In this document: in pieces, positions 7,728 through 16,489 of the stretch | How the letters are laid out: each line of letters opens with the position of its first letter | Numbering within the stretch: position 1 is the stretch's first letter | Assembly (NCBI RefSeq): GCF_001427305.1 | Contig: NZ_LMFZ01000023.1 | Span: 326,349 to 390,348 of the forward strand | DNA length: 64,000 bases | Origin: Duganella sp. Root1480D1 | GTDB lineage: Bacteria; Pseudomonadota; Gammaproteobacteria; Burkholderiales; Burkholderiaceae_D | Direction of reading: 5' to 3' | Notes under the pieces: model-generated | Databases searched by the model: none | What the model saw: only the letters and a program-made list of their open reading frames with translations | What the model was told of the DNA's origin: nothing | Position numbers and translations under genes: made by a program

Positions 7728-9959
7728 TCAGGTGTGTGCGGCGGCCTGCAGCACGAATGCTGCTGCCTGGAAGTCGCCTTCCAGAATCACCTTCAAGCCA
7801 TGCCCCATCCAGTAGGCGCCGCTTGCCCTGGCCACCGTCCCCGGCGCCGCGGCACCGGCGATGGCACGCAGCGCGTAGACGGTATCGGCATCAAGGCCGC
7901 GCAGCTGGATCGTTTGCTGTGCCGAGCGCATCATGCTGGAATGCAGGAAGGCGAACAACACTGCTTGCTTGCGGTCTTGCGAAACGGATAGCGTAGCCGA
8001 ACGCGGCGAACCATTCCTCGGCGATACCAGCCGATAGAGATTCCCCAATTGCACGGTAGCGCGAATCAGTTTGTATTCTCCGATTAAGCGCCTGGCCTTG
8101 GAAAAATCTTCATCCTTCCAATGATTGAGGTTGGCGCCAATTCCCAGTCCGCCCTGCATTGCCGACAGGAAACGGTATTCCAGCGAAGTCTCCCGCTTGT
8201 TGACGAAGTTCGGCGAGTCGGTCACCCAGGCCATCATTGCCGCAGGTGCGTAAGCATGGCTGTATCCGTCCTGGATCACGAGCCTGTCATACGGGTCGGT
8301 ATTGTCGGAGGTCCAGACCTGTTCCGTGAGCCGCATGATGCCCAGGTCAACGCGCCCTCCGCCGCTGGCACAGGATTCAATTTCAAGTTTCGGATGGCGC
8401 CGACGCAGTTCGGCCAGCAGCTGGTACAGCTTGTCCACATAGACGACGTAGAGCCGCTGCTGTTCGTCCGGCGCCGCTTCCGGCCAACCGGGTTCCGACC
8501 AGGCCCGGTTATGGTCCCATTTCAGGTATGCGATATTGTGACTGGCGACCAGCCCATCCAGCACCTTCAGCAAGTGTTCGCAGACGTCCTTCCGCGCCAG
8601 GTTCAGCACCAACTGGTTGCGCGCTTGGGAACGCTGCCGGCCGGGGAAATTGATTACCCAGTCGGGATGGGCGCGATACAGGTCGCTGTCCGGGTTCACC
8701 ATTTCAGGCTCTACCCAGAGCCCGAATTGCATGCCCAACTCATTCACGCGCTTGACCAGGGGGCCCAGTCCATTCGGGAACTTTTTGCGGCTGACCACCC
8801 AATCCCCAAGCCCTTGCTTGTCGCTGTTGCGCGCACCAAACCAGCCATCGTCAACGACGAAACGTTCCACACCGATGCCGGCCGCCTTTTCAGCGAGAGC
8901 CAGCTGCCCCGCTTCGGTGACGTCGAAGAAGGTCGCTTCCCAGGAGTTGTAAAGCACGGGGCGCAGGCGCGGCGCGGGCGCGTGCGGCAGGATTTTCTCG
9001 CGCTGGTAGCGATGGAAGATGCGCGACGCTCCGCCAAAGCCCTCATTCGAAAAGCCGGCATGAAGCACGGGTGACGCCAGGCTTTCGCCGTGCTTCAGCC
9101 GGTAGTTGAAATCGAACGGGTTGTAGCCAGCGCTTGCATGCACGCCGCCCATTGCATCCATTTCGACGCTGATGCGCCAGTTGCCGCTCCACCCCAACGC
9201 CCCGAACCACACGGGACCAGCCTCCTCGCCAGTCGCGGCGCGGCTGATTGCGATCCATGGATTCACCTGGTGCGAGGTGACGCCCTTGCGGCTTTCCAGC
9301 ACGAAGGCGCCGGGCGTGATGGCGCGCGTCTGCAACGTGAATTCGCCGGCCCATCGCCCGGACAGGAAAGACAACTGGTAATCGTCGCTGTAAGGAAGAT
9401 TCAGGCAGGCTGCAGCCATCTGGTCTACCTGGATCCAGCTGCCGGTCCTGTTTTCCACCACGGCGGAGCGGGCAAGGATGCCAGTCGCCTCGTCCATTGC
9501 GTAAGTCAACGCAACATGGACTGCCCGCTGCACATCTTTCAGTTGCAGAATAAGCCGGTCGCCCTTGTCCTGGTGGCCAACATAGCGCAAGTCGAGGTCG
9601 CGCACGCCGTCGGGGAAGCGCACCTTCAATGCCGGCTCGGTCGTCAAGCCGCCGCCAAAACCGGCAAATTCGTAAGGCGAAACGCTCACCGGCATTTCGT
9701 TCGACGAATTGCCTTCGGTGAGGACAGCCGCCGGCAACTGGTCGCTGGCAGCCAGCGCGGCGCCCCAGTACAGCGTTTGTACCTGGCCACCCGCATTGAC
9801 GCCAAAGGCGTAGGTGGCGGCGCCGCCGTCCAGGCGAAAGACCTTGCTGGCCTCGTCGACCGCGACGCGGGCCGCCGCGCCGCCGCCGAAGGCCAGCCCC
9901 GCGGCCCCGCCCAATAAGCCAAGAAAGACCTTGCGCCGGGTTTCATTCGTCGCTGTCAT
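7728..9959 (-). CDS. Exported GH36-type alpha-galactosidase
   Basis: A 743-residue glycoside hydrolase of family GH36, which releases alpha-linked galactose from oligosaccharides. The catalytic regions are visible: the nucleophile Asp in YLKWDHNRAWSEPG and the acid/base Asp in VWTSDNTDPYDR, with SCASGGGRVDLG in between. The family's LYNSWEATFFDVTE and DDGWFGARNSD motifs are also present. The N-terminus has a twin-arginine pattern (RRKVFLGLLGG) and a hydrophobic Ala/Gly stretch, so Tat export to the periplasm is likely. GGGAGG precedes the ATG at 9959. It is divergent from the TonB-dependent receptor, so the two may serve uptake of the same saccharide, although the receptor also shares an operator with a Liv-type operon. 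Confidence 0.9.
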   Translation of the reverse strand: MTATNETRRKVFLGLLGGAAGLAFGGGAAARVAVDEASKVFRLDGGAATYAFGVNAGGQVQTLYWGAALAASDQLPAAVLTEGNSSNEMPVSVSPYEFAGFGGGLTTEPALKVRFPDGVRDLDLRYVGHQDKGDRLILQLKDVQRAVHVALTYAMDEATGILARSAVVENRTGSWIQVDQMAAACLNLPYSDDYQLSFLSGRWAGEFTLQTRAITPGAFVLESRKGVTSHQVNPWIAISRAATGEEAGPVWFGALGWSGNWRISVEMDAMGGVHASAGYNPFDFNYRLKHGESLASPVLHAGFSNEGFGGASRIFHRYQREKILPHAPAPRLRPVLYNSWEATFFDVTEAGQLALAEKAAGIGVERFVVDDGWFGARNSDKQGLGDWVVSRKKFPNGLGPLVKRVNELGMQFGLWVEPEMVNPDSDLYRAHPDWVINFPGRQRSQARNQLVLNLARKDVCEHLLKVLDGLVASHNIAYLKWDHNRAWSEPGWPEAAPDEQQRLYVVYVDKLYQLLAELRRRHPKLEIESCASGGGRVDLGIMRLTEQVWTSDNTDPYDRLVIQDGYSHAYAPAAMMAWVTDSPNFVNKRETSLEYRFLSAMQGGLGIGANLNHWKDEDFSKARRLIGEYKLIRATVQLGNLYRLVSPRNGSPRSATLSVSQDRKQAVLFAFLHSSMMRSAQQTIQLRGLDADTVYALRAIAGAAAPGTVARASGAYWMGHGLKVILEGDFQAAAFVLQAAAHT

Positions 9960-10076
9960 TTGCCGCCTCCCTGATATGTTTTCGGCAGAGGATAGCAAGC
10001 GGGCAGGCCGCTGCGGCACAGCTATATCAGTACGGATTAGTTCTATCTGAATTTGAAATAGCACTAGTCACGATTG

Positions 10077-10142
10077 TGTGCAAAATTGCACAACGTGAGT
10101 GCAACCCTGTCAGTTTCGCACAGTTGGCAAAACATGCACACT
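10077..10142. promoter_or_regulatory. 16-bp palindromic operator with downstream TGCACACT element (TonB receptor promoter)
   Basis: The palindrome TGTGCAAAATTGCACA (10077-10092) has half-sites TGTGCAA and TTGCACA. TGCACACT follows at 10135-10142, 58 bases after the palindrome start, and the receptor ATG is at +96. The same palindrome, the same +58 element and a start codon at +97 occur upstream of the hydrolase/Liv operon at 17927. This fixed geometry suggests one regulator for both promoters. The rest of the 213-bp intergenic region (9960-10172) holds the divergent alpha-galactosidase promoter, with no other clear signal. Confidence 0.75.
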
Positions 10143-10172
10143 CCTCGCATAACAAAACCTGAGGAGACTTTG

Positions 10173-12509
10173 ATGCGTGTGTCGAAACACAATTTCATGC
10201 TGCGACGCTCGGTAGCGGCCGTGATGATGACGCTTCCCGCCATGTATTCCCACCCTGCCCTGGCGCAAAGCGCCGGCGGTGAGAAGGCCGAAGGCGAGAT
10301 GGACCGGGTTATCGTCACCGCCCGCAAACGCGAAGAGCTGATCCAGGATGTGCCGGGCGCCGTCACCGCGCTATCCGGCGCACAGCTCGAAAAGAAAGCG
10401 CTGCCGGACATTACCGCGCTGACCGACATTGTGCCGAATACCACGCTCAAAGCCTCGCGCGGCACCAATACCACCCTGACCGCCTTCATTCGCGGCATCG
10501 GCCAGCAAGACCCGGTGGCCGGCTACGAGCAAGGCGTCGGCATCTACCTGGACGACGTCTACCTGGCCCGCCCGCAAGGCGCCCTGACCGACATCTACGA
10601 CCTGGAACGCATCGAAGTGCTGCGCGGCCCGCAAGGCACCCTGTACGGCCGCAATACCATTGGCGGCGCCGTCAAATACGTGACCCGCAAGCTGTCCCCC
10701 AACCCGACTTTCGAAATCAAGGGAGCCCTGGGCAACTATAGCCAGCACGACCTGGTATTGAAAGGCAGCACCCCGGTCAGCGACATCCTGCGCATCGGCG
10801 GCACGGTGGGCACTTTCGACCGTGACGGTTTCGGCAAGAACCTCATCAACGGCCGCGAGAACTACAACAAGGACGTCAACGCCGCCCGCATCAGCGCGGA
10901 GCTGGTACCGAACAGCGACCTGTTCATCCGGCTGGCCGCCGATTACACCCGGGACAATTCGGAACCGAAGCAAGGCTACCGCCTGCTGAATGGCCCGCCG
11001 CCGGGCAATGAGCCCCCACTGGAAGGCGCTTACGACACCCGCGCCAACCTGTACAAGGTGAACGGCCATGAGCAGCAAGTGACCACCAAGGGCGCCTCGC
11101 TGACGATCGACTACAACATCAATGCCGAAACAATGTTCAAGTCGGTCACTGCGCACCGCTCGTCCAAATCCTACGCGCCAATCGACTTCGACTCGCTGAA
11201 CGCGCCACTGTGGGAAGCGCCGGCCATTTACAGCGACAAGCAGGACAGCCAGGAGTTCCAGCTCACCTACACCGGCTCCAAATGGCAGGGCGTGGCAGGC
11301 CTGTTCTACATGAAGACCAATGCCTTCAACGAATTCGACGTGCTGTATAGCGCCGCTGGCGGCCTGTCCTTGCTGACCCGCGACGATATCGATTCCAAGA
11401 CCTGGGCCGTCTACGCGGATGCCAGCTATAGCGTGTCCGATAGTTTCAGCGTCAGTGTCGGCGGGCGCTGGACCGACGACGAGCGCGAAGCCGCCATTTA
11501 TAAGCGCACCTACCTCGGTCTGGCCGGCTCGCCGAACCTGGGCAATCCTGCCGCCGTGGGCCTGACGCCGAACACGGACCTCGGCAAGGGAGACTTGCAT
11601 CGCAAAGACAAGAAATTCACCCCGAAACTGGGCTTTGGCTGGAAACTGTCGCCGCAACACAACGTGTACGGCTCGTACCAGAGCGGCTTCAAGGGCGGCA
11701 TGTTCGATCCGCGCATGGACCTGGCGGCGACCGGCGGCCCGAACACCCCGGCCTCGCTCGAGAAACGCAAGGGCGTGAATCCGGAAGAAGTCGATACCGT
11801 TGAATTGGGCCTGAAATCGTCGCTGAACGGCGGCCGCCTGCAGACCAATGCGGCTGTGTTCTACACCGATTACAAGAACGTGCAGATTCCCGGCTCGATC
11901 CCGACTTTCAATGCACAAGGCCAGGTGAACGGCTTCGCCGGCACGCTGACCAACGCCGGCAAGGCCAAGATCAAGGGCCTGGAGCTGGAAGCCATTGCCC
12001 GCGTCACGGATGGCCTGTCGCTGAACGGCATGTTGAGCTACATCGACGCCGAGTACAAGGAATGGATGGTGGCCAGCGGCGCGACACTGGTCAATGTGGC
12101 GAGCAGTGCGGAATTCCAGAACACGCCGAAAAAGTCGGCCAACGTGGGCGCGACATATGAGTGGCCGGTCAGCCTGTTCGGCCGCGGCGGCAGCATGAGC
12201 TTCAACAACAGCCTGTCCTACAAGGACAAGGTGTACCAGGCTGAAATCGTGCGATTGACCGGCATCGCTTCGATGGATGCGCTGGTGCCGCAGAACCTGA
12301 TGCTGGCACAAGGCGGCTTCACGCTGTGGGACGCCGGCCTGGTATGGACCAGTACCGACCGCCGCCTGCAAATCGGCCTGCACGGCCGTAACCTGACGGA
12401 TAAGCGCTACAAGGTAGCTGGCTACGCCTTCGGTGGTTTCTTCAACACCGTGACCGCCTACTACGGCGACCCAAGGACCTACAAGCTGACCGCTTCGTAC
12501 AAGTTCTGA
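10173..12509 (+). CDS. TonB-dependent outer-membrane receptor
   Basis: A 778-residue outer-membrane receptor that would import a substrate using TonB energy. It has a signal peptide (LRRSVAAVMM to about ALAQS) and a TonB-box-like stretch (MDRVIVTARKRE). The plug domain carries LERIEVLRGPQGTLYGRNTIGG, split here as LERIEVLRGPQG and TLYGRNTIGG. A long beta-barrel follows and ends in a C-terminal Phe (LTASYKF). GAGGAGA at 10161 supports the ATG at 10173. The barrel resembles catch-all TonB receptors found in Oxalobacteraceae and sphingomonads, so the ligand is not deducible from sequence. The shared operator links it to the hydrolase/Liv operon. Confidence 0.93.
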   Translation: MRVSKHNFMLRRSVAAVMMTLPAMYSHPALAQSAGGEKAEGEMDRVIVTARKREELIQDVPGAVTALSGAQLEKKALPDITALTDIVPNTTLKASRGTNTTLTAFIRGIGQQDPVAGYEQGVGIYLDDVYLARPQGALTDIYDLERIEVLRGPQGTLYGRNTIGGAVKYVTRKLSPNPTFEIKGALGNYSQHDLVLKGSTPVSDILRIGGTVGTFDRDGFGKNLINGRENYNKDVNAARISAELVPNSDLFIRLAADYTRDNSEPKQGYRLLNGPPPGNEPPLEGAYDTRANLYKVNGHEQQVTTKGASLTIDYNINAETMFKSVTAHRSSKSYAPIDFDSLNAPLWEAPAIYSDKQDSQEFQLTYTGSKWQGVAGLFYMKTNAFNEFDVLYSAAGGLSLLTRDDIDSKTWAVYADASYSVSDSFSVSVGGRWTDDEREAAIYKRTYLGLAGSPNLGNPAAVGLTPNTDLGKGDLHRKDKKFTPKLGFGWKLSPQHNVYGSYQSGFKGGMFDPRMDLAATGGPNTPASLEKRKGVNPEEVDTVELGLKSSLNGGRLQTNAAVFYTDYKNVQIPGSIPTFNAQGQVNGFAGTLTNAGKAKIKGLELEAIARVTDGLSLNGMLSYIDAEYKEWMVASGATLVNVASSAEFQNTPKKSANVGATYEWPVSLFGRGGSMSFNNSLSYKDKVYQAEIVRLTGIASMDALVPQNLMLAQGGFTLWDAGLVWTSTDRRLQIGLHGRNLTDKRYKVAGYAFGGFFNTVTAYYGDPRTYKLTASYKF

Positions 12510-12575
12510 CGCACGTTACGATTGGTGAGAATCCTTTTGCGCTGACAGGAATATGATGGCAGTGAGGAGAGCCAG

Positions 12576-15221
12576 ATGCTGCTCGAGCGCGAAAGGCAAT
12601 TGCAGGAACTGCAGCGGCTTGCCAGCCGCGTTAGCTCAGGTGCGGGCGGGATGGCGCTGGTGCTGGGTGAAGCCGGCATTGGCAAGTCATCCCTGCTACA
12701 AGCCTTTGCCGCACCGCTGAAGGGCGAATTCTTCGTCCTGCAAGGGGCTTGCGAAGACCTGTCGACGCCACGCGTGCTTGGCCCCCTACGCGATTTCGCG
12801 CCGGCACTGGGGCCCGATGTGGTGTCCACCATCGACAATGCCGGCAGCCCCGACATCCTGATGCCGCTGCTGTTGGGCCACCTGGCCACCCAGCCGCGGC
12901 CGGTGCTGGTGATGTGCGAGGATTTGCACTGGGCCGACCAGGCGACGCTGGACTTGCTCAAATACCTGGCCCGCCGCATCTCCGACCAGCACATCATGCT
13001 GCTGGCCAGCGCCCGCAACGACGAGCTGCCGCCCGACCATGCCTTCTGGCGCTGGGCCGGCGACTTGCCGCCCGCCAGCACCCAACGCCTCGACCTGCCG
13101 CCTTTGTCCCCCGATGCTGTCGCCACGCTCGCGCGCGACGCGGATTGCGATCCCTGCGAGTTATATCGCGTCACCGGCGGCAATCCCTTTTTCCTTTCCG
13201 AACTGCTGACCGATTGCAGTCGGGACCCCGGCCACCTGCCTGCCTCGGTACGCGATGCGGTCTGGGCGCGTACCTCGCGGCTCGATCCTGAGGTCCGCAC
13301 CGTACTGGAACTGGTCAGCGTCAGCCCCGTGGCCCTGGAGGAACGGCTGCTCGAAGCCCTGTTGGGTGAACAGGGGCACGATGCGATCGACGCCAGCGTT
13401 GACAGCGGCCTGTTGCAACGCGCCAGTCCCGGCCTGCTGTCGTTCCGCCACGAACTGGCGCGGCAAGCAGTGTTGAGCGGACTGCGTCCCGGCGCCACGC
13501 GCGCCCTGCACAAACGACTGTGCAAGGCCCTGACCTCGCAGGCGCCGCCGCATGCCCGCATCGAACTGGCGCGGCTGGTCCACCACGCGACTGGGGCGCA
13601 GGATGCGCATATGGTGCTGCAACTGGCGCCGCGCGCAGCCCGCCAGGCAGCGCGGCTGGGCGCACACCGCCAGGCCGCGGCCCACCTGGCAAGTGCCCTG
13701 CAATTCGTCGACGCCGTTGGCTGGACCGGTGAAGCAGCCCAGCTTTACGAAGACTGGGCCTACGAAGCCGGCCTGCTGCGCATAGACGAGCGCCTGATCG
13801 AAGCGCGGCAAAAGGCCATCGCCCTGTGGCAAAGCGTGGAGCGGCCCGACAAGGTCGGCCTCAACCTGCGCTGGCTGGCGCGCACCCACTGGTACCGCGG
13901 CGAAGCGAAAGAGGCCGAACGCTATGGGCTGGAAGCCATCCGCACGCTCGAACAGCTGCCGAACAGCAAAGAGCTGGCCATGGCGTACAGCATGCGTTCC
14001 CAGCACCAGTTATTGCAAGACCACCCCGCTTCCGCCATCGAATGGGGCCGCCTGGCGCTGGAACTGGCTACGGCGCTGGACGACCACGACACCCGCGTCC
14101 ATGCGCTGACCAATATCGGCAGCGCCAAATTATTCCTGGGCGATGACAGCGGGCAGCAAGACCTGGCCGATGGCCTGCAATGCGCCCTGGCCCAGCACTT
14201 GCACGAGCATGCAGCGCGCATCTACAGCAACTGGGTGGAATACGCCGTGGTGTTCAAGCAGTTTGCGCTGGCAGAACGCCTGCTGGCCGAAGGCTTCACT
14301 TACCACCGCGAGCATGAGCTGGATGCCTGGGTGCATTACCTGACCGGTTGGCAGGCACAGCTCCACCTCGACAAAGGCGAGTTTGCGCAGGCCGCTGCGC
14401 TGGCGCAGCAGGTGCTTGCCCTGCCGGACCTGAGCCTGGTGATGCGATTGCCGGCCTTGACGGTACTGGGCCGCACCCTGTCGCGCCAGGGCGAACCGGA
14501 CGCTGCACGCTGCCTGCAGGAAGCGCTGCAATGGGCCCGCGCCACCGGCGAATCGCAGCGCCTGTTGCCGGTATTGCTGGCCCTTACGGAAGCGGCCTGG
14601 CAAGTGCAGGACATGGACAGTTGCCGCCGCTGGCTGGACGAGATCGGCCAGTTCGACCTGTCCGGCGTCAATGCCTGGGACCTGGCTGAAGTCGGCGCCT
14701 GGCAGCGGCGGGCCGCAATGGCCACGCAGGTGGCGGGCGAACGCGCTGCTGGCCCGCTGCCGCGCGCTGCGGAGGCTACCGGCAGTTGCCAGGCCGCCTG
14801 CGATGCCTGGCTGGCACTGGGCCTGCCATTTGAGGCGGCCCTGGCGCTGCTCGACTTGCCCGGTGCCGCCGCGGCGCAAGCCATGCCCAAGGCGGTCGCG
14901 CTGCTGGAGCAGATCGGCGCCGTACCGGCGGCAGCGCTGGCGCGGCAGCGCGCGCGTGCCTGCGGAGCCCAGGCCCAACTACCCAAGTCGCGGCGCGGCC
15001 CTTATGCGGCGGCGCGCGAACATCCGAGCGGCCTGACCCGCCGCGAAGCCCAAGTGCTGGAATTGCTGCTCGATGGCCTCAGCAACCTTGAGATCGCCCA
15101 GCGCCTGTGCCGTTCCGAACGCACGGTCGAACACCATGTTTCAACCCTGCTCGGCAAGCTGGGCGCCACCACCCGCCTCGACTTGCTGCGCCGGCCGCCT
15201 GCCCCTCTACATAAAAACTAG
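12576..15221 (+). CDS. LuxR family regulator with N-terminal AAA/NACHT-like ATPase (LAL/MalT-like)
   Basis: An 881-residue regulator of the large ATP-binding LuxR (LAL) type. A Walker A motif sits at residues 31-38 (GEAGIGKS) and a Walker B-like motif at LVMCEDLHWAD. A long helical TPR-like middle region follows. The C-terminal LuxR helix-turn-helix includes GLTRREAQVLELLLDG and SERTVEHHVSTLLGKLG. Such proteins act as signal-gated transcription activators. GTGAGGAGA precedes the ATG. It lies 66 bp after the TonB receptor and 149 bp before the MNIO operon, so it is the best local candidate for controlling that operon. The effector is unknown. Confidence 0.9.
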   Translation: MLLERERQLQELQRLASRVSSGAGGMALVLGEAGIGKSSLLQAFAAPLKGEFFVLQGACEDLSTPRVLGPLRDFAPALGPDVVSTIDNAGSPDILMPLLLGHLATQPRPVLVMCEDLHWADQATLDLLKYLARRISDQHIMLLASARNDELPPDHAFWRWAGDLPPASTQRLDLPPLSPDAVATLARDADCDPCELYRVTGGNPFFLSELLTDCSRDPGHLPASVRDAVWARTSRLDPEVRTVLELVSVSPVALEERLLEALLGEQGHDAIDASVDSGLLQRASPGLLSFRHELARQAVLSGLRPGATRALHKRLCKALTSQAPPHARIELARLVHHATGAQDAHMVLQLAPRAARQAARLGAHRQAAAHLASALQFVDAVGWTGEAAQLYEDWAYEAGLLRIDERLIEARQKAIALWQSVERPDKVGLNLRWLARTHWYRGEAKEAERYGLEAIRTLEQLPNSKELAMAYSMRSQHQLLQDHPASAIEWGRLALELATALDDHDTRVHALTNIGSAKLFLGDDSGQQDLADGLQCALAQHLHEHAARIYSNWVEYAVVFKQFALAERLLAEGFTYHREHELDAWVHYLTGWQAQLHLDKGEFAQAAALAQQVLALPDLSLVMRLPALTVLGRTLSRQGEPDAARCLQEALQWARATGESQRLLPVLLALTEAAWQVQDMDSCRRWLDEIGQFDLSGVNAWDLAEVGAWQRRAAMATQVAGERAAGPLPRAAEATGSCQAACDAWLALGLPFEAALALLDLPGAAAAQAMPKAVALLEQIGAVPAAALARQRARACGAQAQLPKSRRGPYAAAREHPSGLTRREAQVLELLLDGLSNLEIAQRLCRSERTVEHHVSTLLGKLGATTRLDLLRRPPAPLHKN

Positions 15222-15302
15222 GTGCTGGCGGCCCGGAATCTGGGTGCCAGTACCAATTCGCCGCGCCTCCTTGCCGCCTAAAGTGACTTCCATGGAAAGC
15301 AC

Positions 15303-15340
15303 GGGGCGCGGTCCATAGCCTGGTCCGAAGGGCCCGCCCC
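15303..15340 (+). other. GC-rich hairpin in the leader of the MNIO operon
   Basis: GGGGCG (15303-15308) can pair with CGCCCC (15335-15340). A direct repeat GGTCC lies inside the loop. It is in the 149-bp gap between the LuxR gene and the small-protein gene and could be a weak terminator or a leader structure. There is no long U-tract. Confidence 0.3.
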
Positions 15341-15370
15341 TCTTCAATACCGGACCGCCTGGAGATCGTC

Positions 15371-15625
15371 ATGGAAGAACTGCGCCACACCAATTCCAAG
15401 AAAAACCATATCAAGATCGTCGTCAGCGAAGGCAAGGTCACCCTGGAAGAATTGCACAAGGCGCTCGACATCGCCGTGTCCCAGATGGTGCCAAAGGGCG
15501 GCTGCAACTGCGGCCTGACGGGCTTCGACCTGACCTTCCTGCGCGGCGACCCGTCGATTGGCCGCGTGCTGCGCGAGGTCCCGCACATCGAAGGCGCGGT
15601 GCTGGAAAATGAATTCCGCGGCTAA
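15371..15625 (+). CDS. Small Cys-X-Cys protein, candidate RiPP precursor for the MNIO enzyme
   Basis: An 84-residue soluble protein with no signal peptide. GGAG lies 6 bases before the ATG. A charged, helix-prone N-terminal part (NHIKIVVSEGKVTLEELHKA) is followed by a Cys-rich core, KGGCNCGLTGFDLTF, with Cys45 and Cys47, then a charged tail. Its 3' end overlaps the MNIO gene by 17 bp, which implies co-expression. MNIO enzymes typically modify Cys, Asp or Asn residues of short peptides encoded next to them, so a precursor role is plausible. I do not recognise the family. It could instead be a small accessory or metal-binding protein. Confidence 0.75.
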   Translation: MEELRHTNSKKNHIKIVVSEGKVTLEELHKALDIAVSQMVPKGGCNCGLTGFDLTFLRGDPSIGRVLREVPHIEGAVLENEFRG

Positions 15626-16487
15626 GCTGCCTGCGCCCGACCCACGCCCTGCCTTGGGCGTGGGCGTCAGCTATGAAGGGCGCGACCCGGCGTTGCTGGA
15701 GATGATGCTGCCGCACGTGGACGTCATCGAGGTCACGCCGGAGACCATGTCGGTGGTGGACGGCGACCGGATTTCGCTCGATAAAGGCATCCTGGCCGAG
15801 CTGAAAAATATCGACCGCGAAAAGACCATCGTGGTGCATGGGGTCAGCTTGTCCATCGGTTCGCACGATGGCTGGTCGCCGACCTACCTGCACCTGCTCG
15901 ACGAACTGATGGACCAGGTGCGGGTGCGCTGGCACAGCGAGCATCTTGGCTATACGCGGGTCGATGGCGAACACCTCGGCATCATGCTGGCCATGCCGCG
16001 CACCGAACAGGCGGCGGAACTGGTGGCGCAGCGGGCCTGGTGCCTGCAACAGCGCTACGGCTTGCCCTTCCTGCTGGAGAATATCGTGCATGTGGTGCCC
16101 GACTGCCCGGCCGACTACAGCGACGCCGGCTTCCTGAATGCTGTTGCGCGCGACAGCGGCTGTGGGCTGATCCTGGACGTGTACAACCTGGAATGCGATG
16201 AGCATAACCACGCGCTCGATATCCAGGCATTCCTCGCGGAGCTCGATGGCCGCCATGTGAAGGAGCTGCACGTCGCCTGCGGCGTCAAGCACAATGGCCT
16301 GATGCTGGACGTGCATTCGCGCCTGCCGCGCCCCTGCACCATGGACCTGGCGCAGCAAGTACTGCGCGAGGTGGCGACCGAGGCGGAAGTGATCGTGTAC
16401 GAATTCATGCCGGAAGCCGTGCCCGGCCTGGGTAACGCGGCCATCGCCAACACCCTGCAGCAAATGCGGCAACGAGAATGGAGGTAG
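15609..16487 (+). CDS. DUF692/MNIO family multinuclear non-heme iron oxidase
   Basis: A 292-residue TIM-barrel protein of the DUF692 (MNIO) family, relatives of MbnB and TglH that use two or three iron ions to rearrange or oxidise peptide side chains. Conserved regions are present: GVGVSYEG at the N-terminus, VVHGVSLSIGS (His77), SEHLGYT (His112), LLENIV (Glu147), LILDVYNLECDEHNH (Asp180, His189, His191), ELHVACG (His211) and VYEFMPE (Glu245). These are the expected metal ligands, so the enzyme looks intact. The ATG at 15609 lies inside the upstream small-protein gene. The partner gene follows at once. Its substrate is probably the 84-residue neighbour. Confidence 0.88.
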   Translation: MNSAAKLPAPDPRPALGVGVSYEGRDPALLEMMLPHVDVIEVTPETMSVVDGDRISLDKGILAELKNIDREKTIVVHGVSLSIGSHDGWSPTYLHLLDELMDQVRVRWHSEHLGYTRVDGEHLGIMLAMPRTEQAAELVAQRAWCLQQRYGLPFLLENIVHVVPDCPADYSDAGFLNAVARDSGCGLILDVYNLECDEHNHALDIQAFLAELDGRHVKELHVACGVKHNGLMLDVHSRLPRPCTMDLAQQVLREVATEAEVIVYEFMPEAVPGLGNAAIANTLQQMRQREWR

Positions 16488-16489
16488 AC

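Noticed and set aside
10122..10142. Sigma-54 promoter before the TonB receptor (GGCA...TGCA)
   Set aside because: The GG-to-GC spacing is 8 rather than 10, and the equivalent position at the hydrolase promoter lacks the GG element.
15371..15625. Bufferin-type or other exported MNIO precursor
   Set aside because: There is no signal peptide and only two Cys residues in a CxC pattern, so the copper-bufferin family does not fit.
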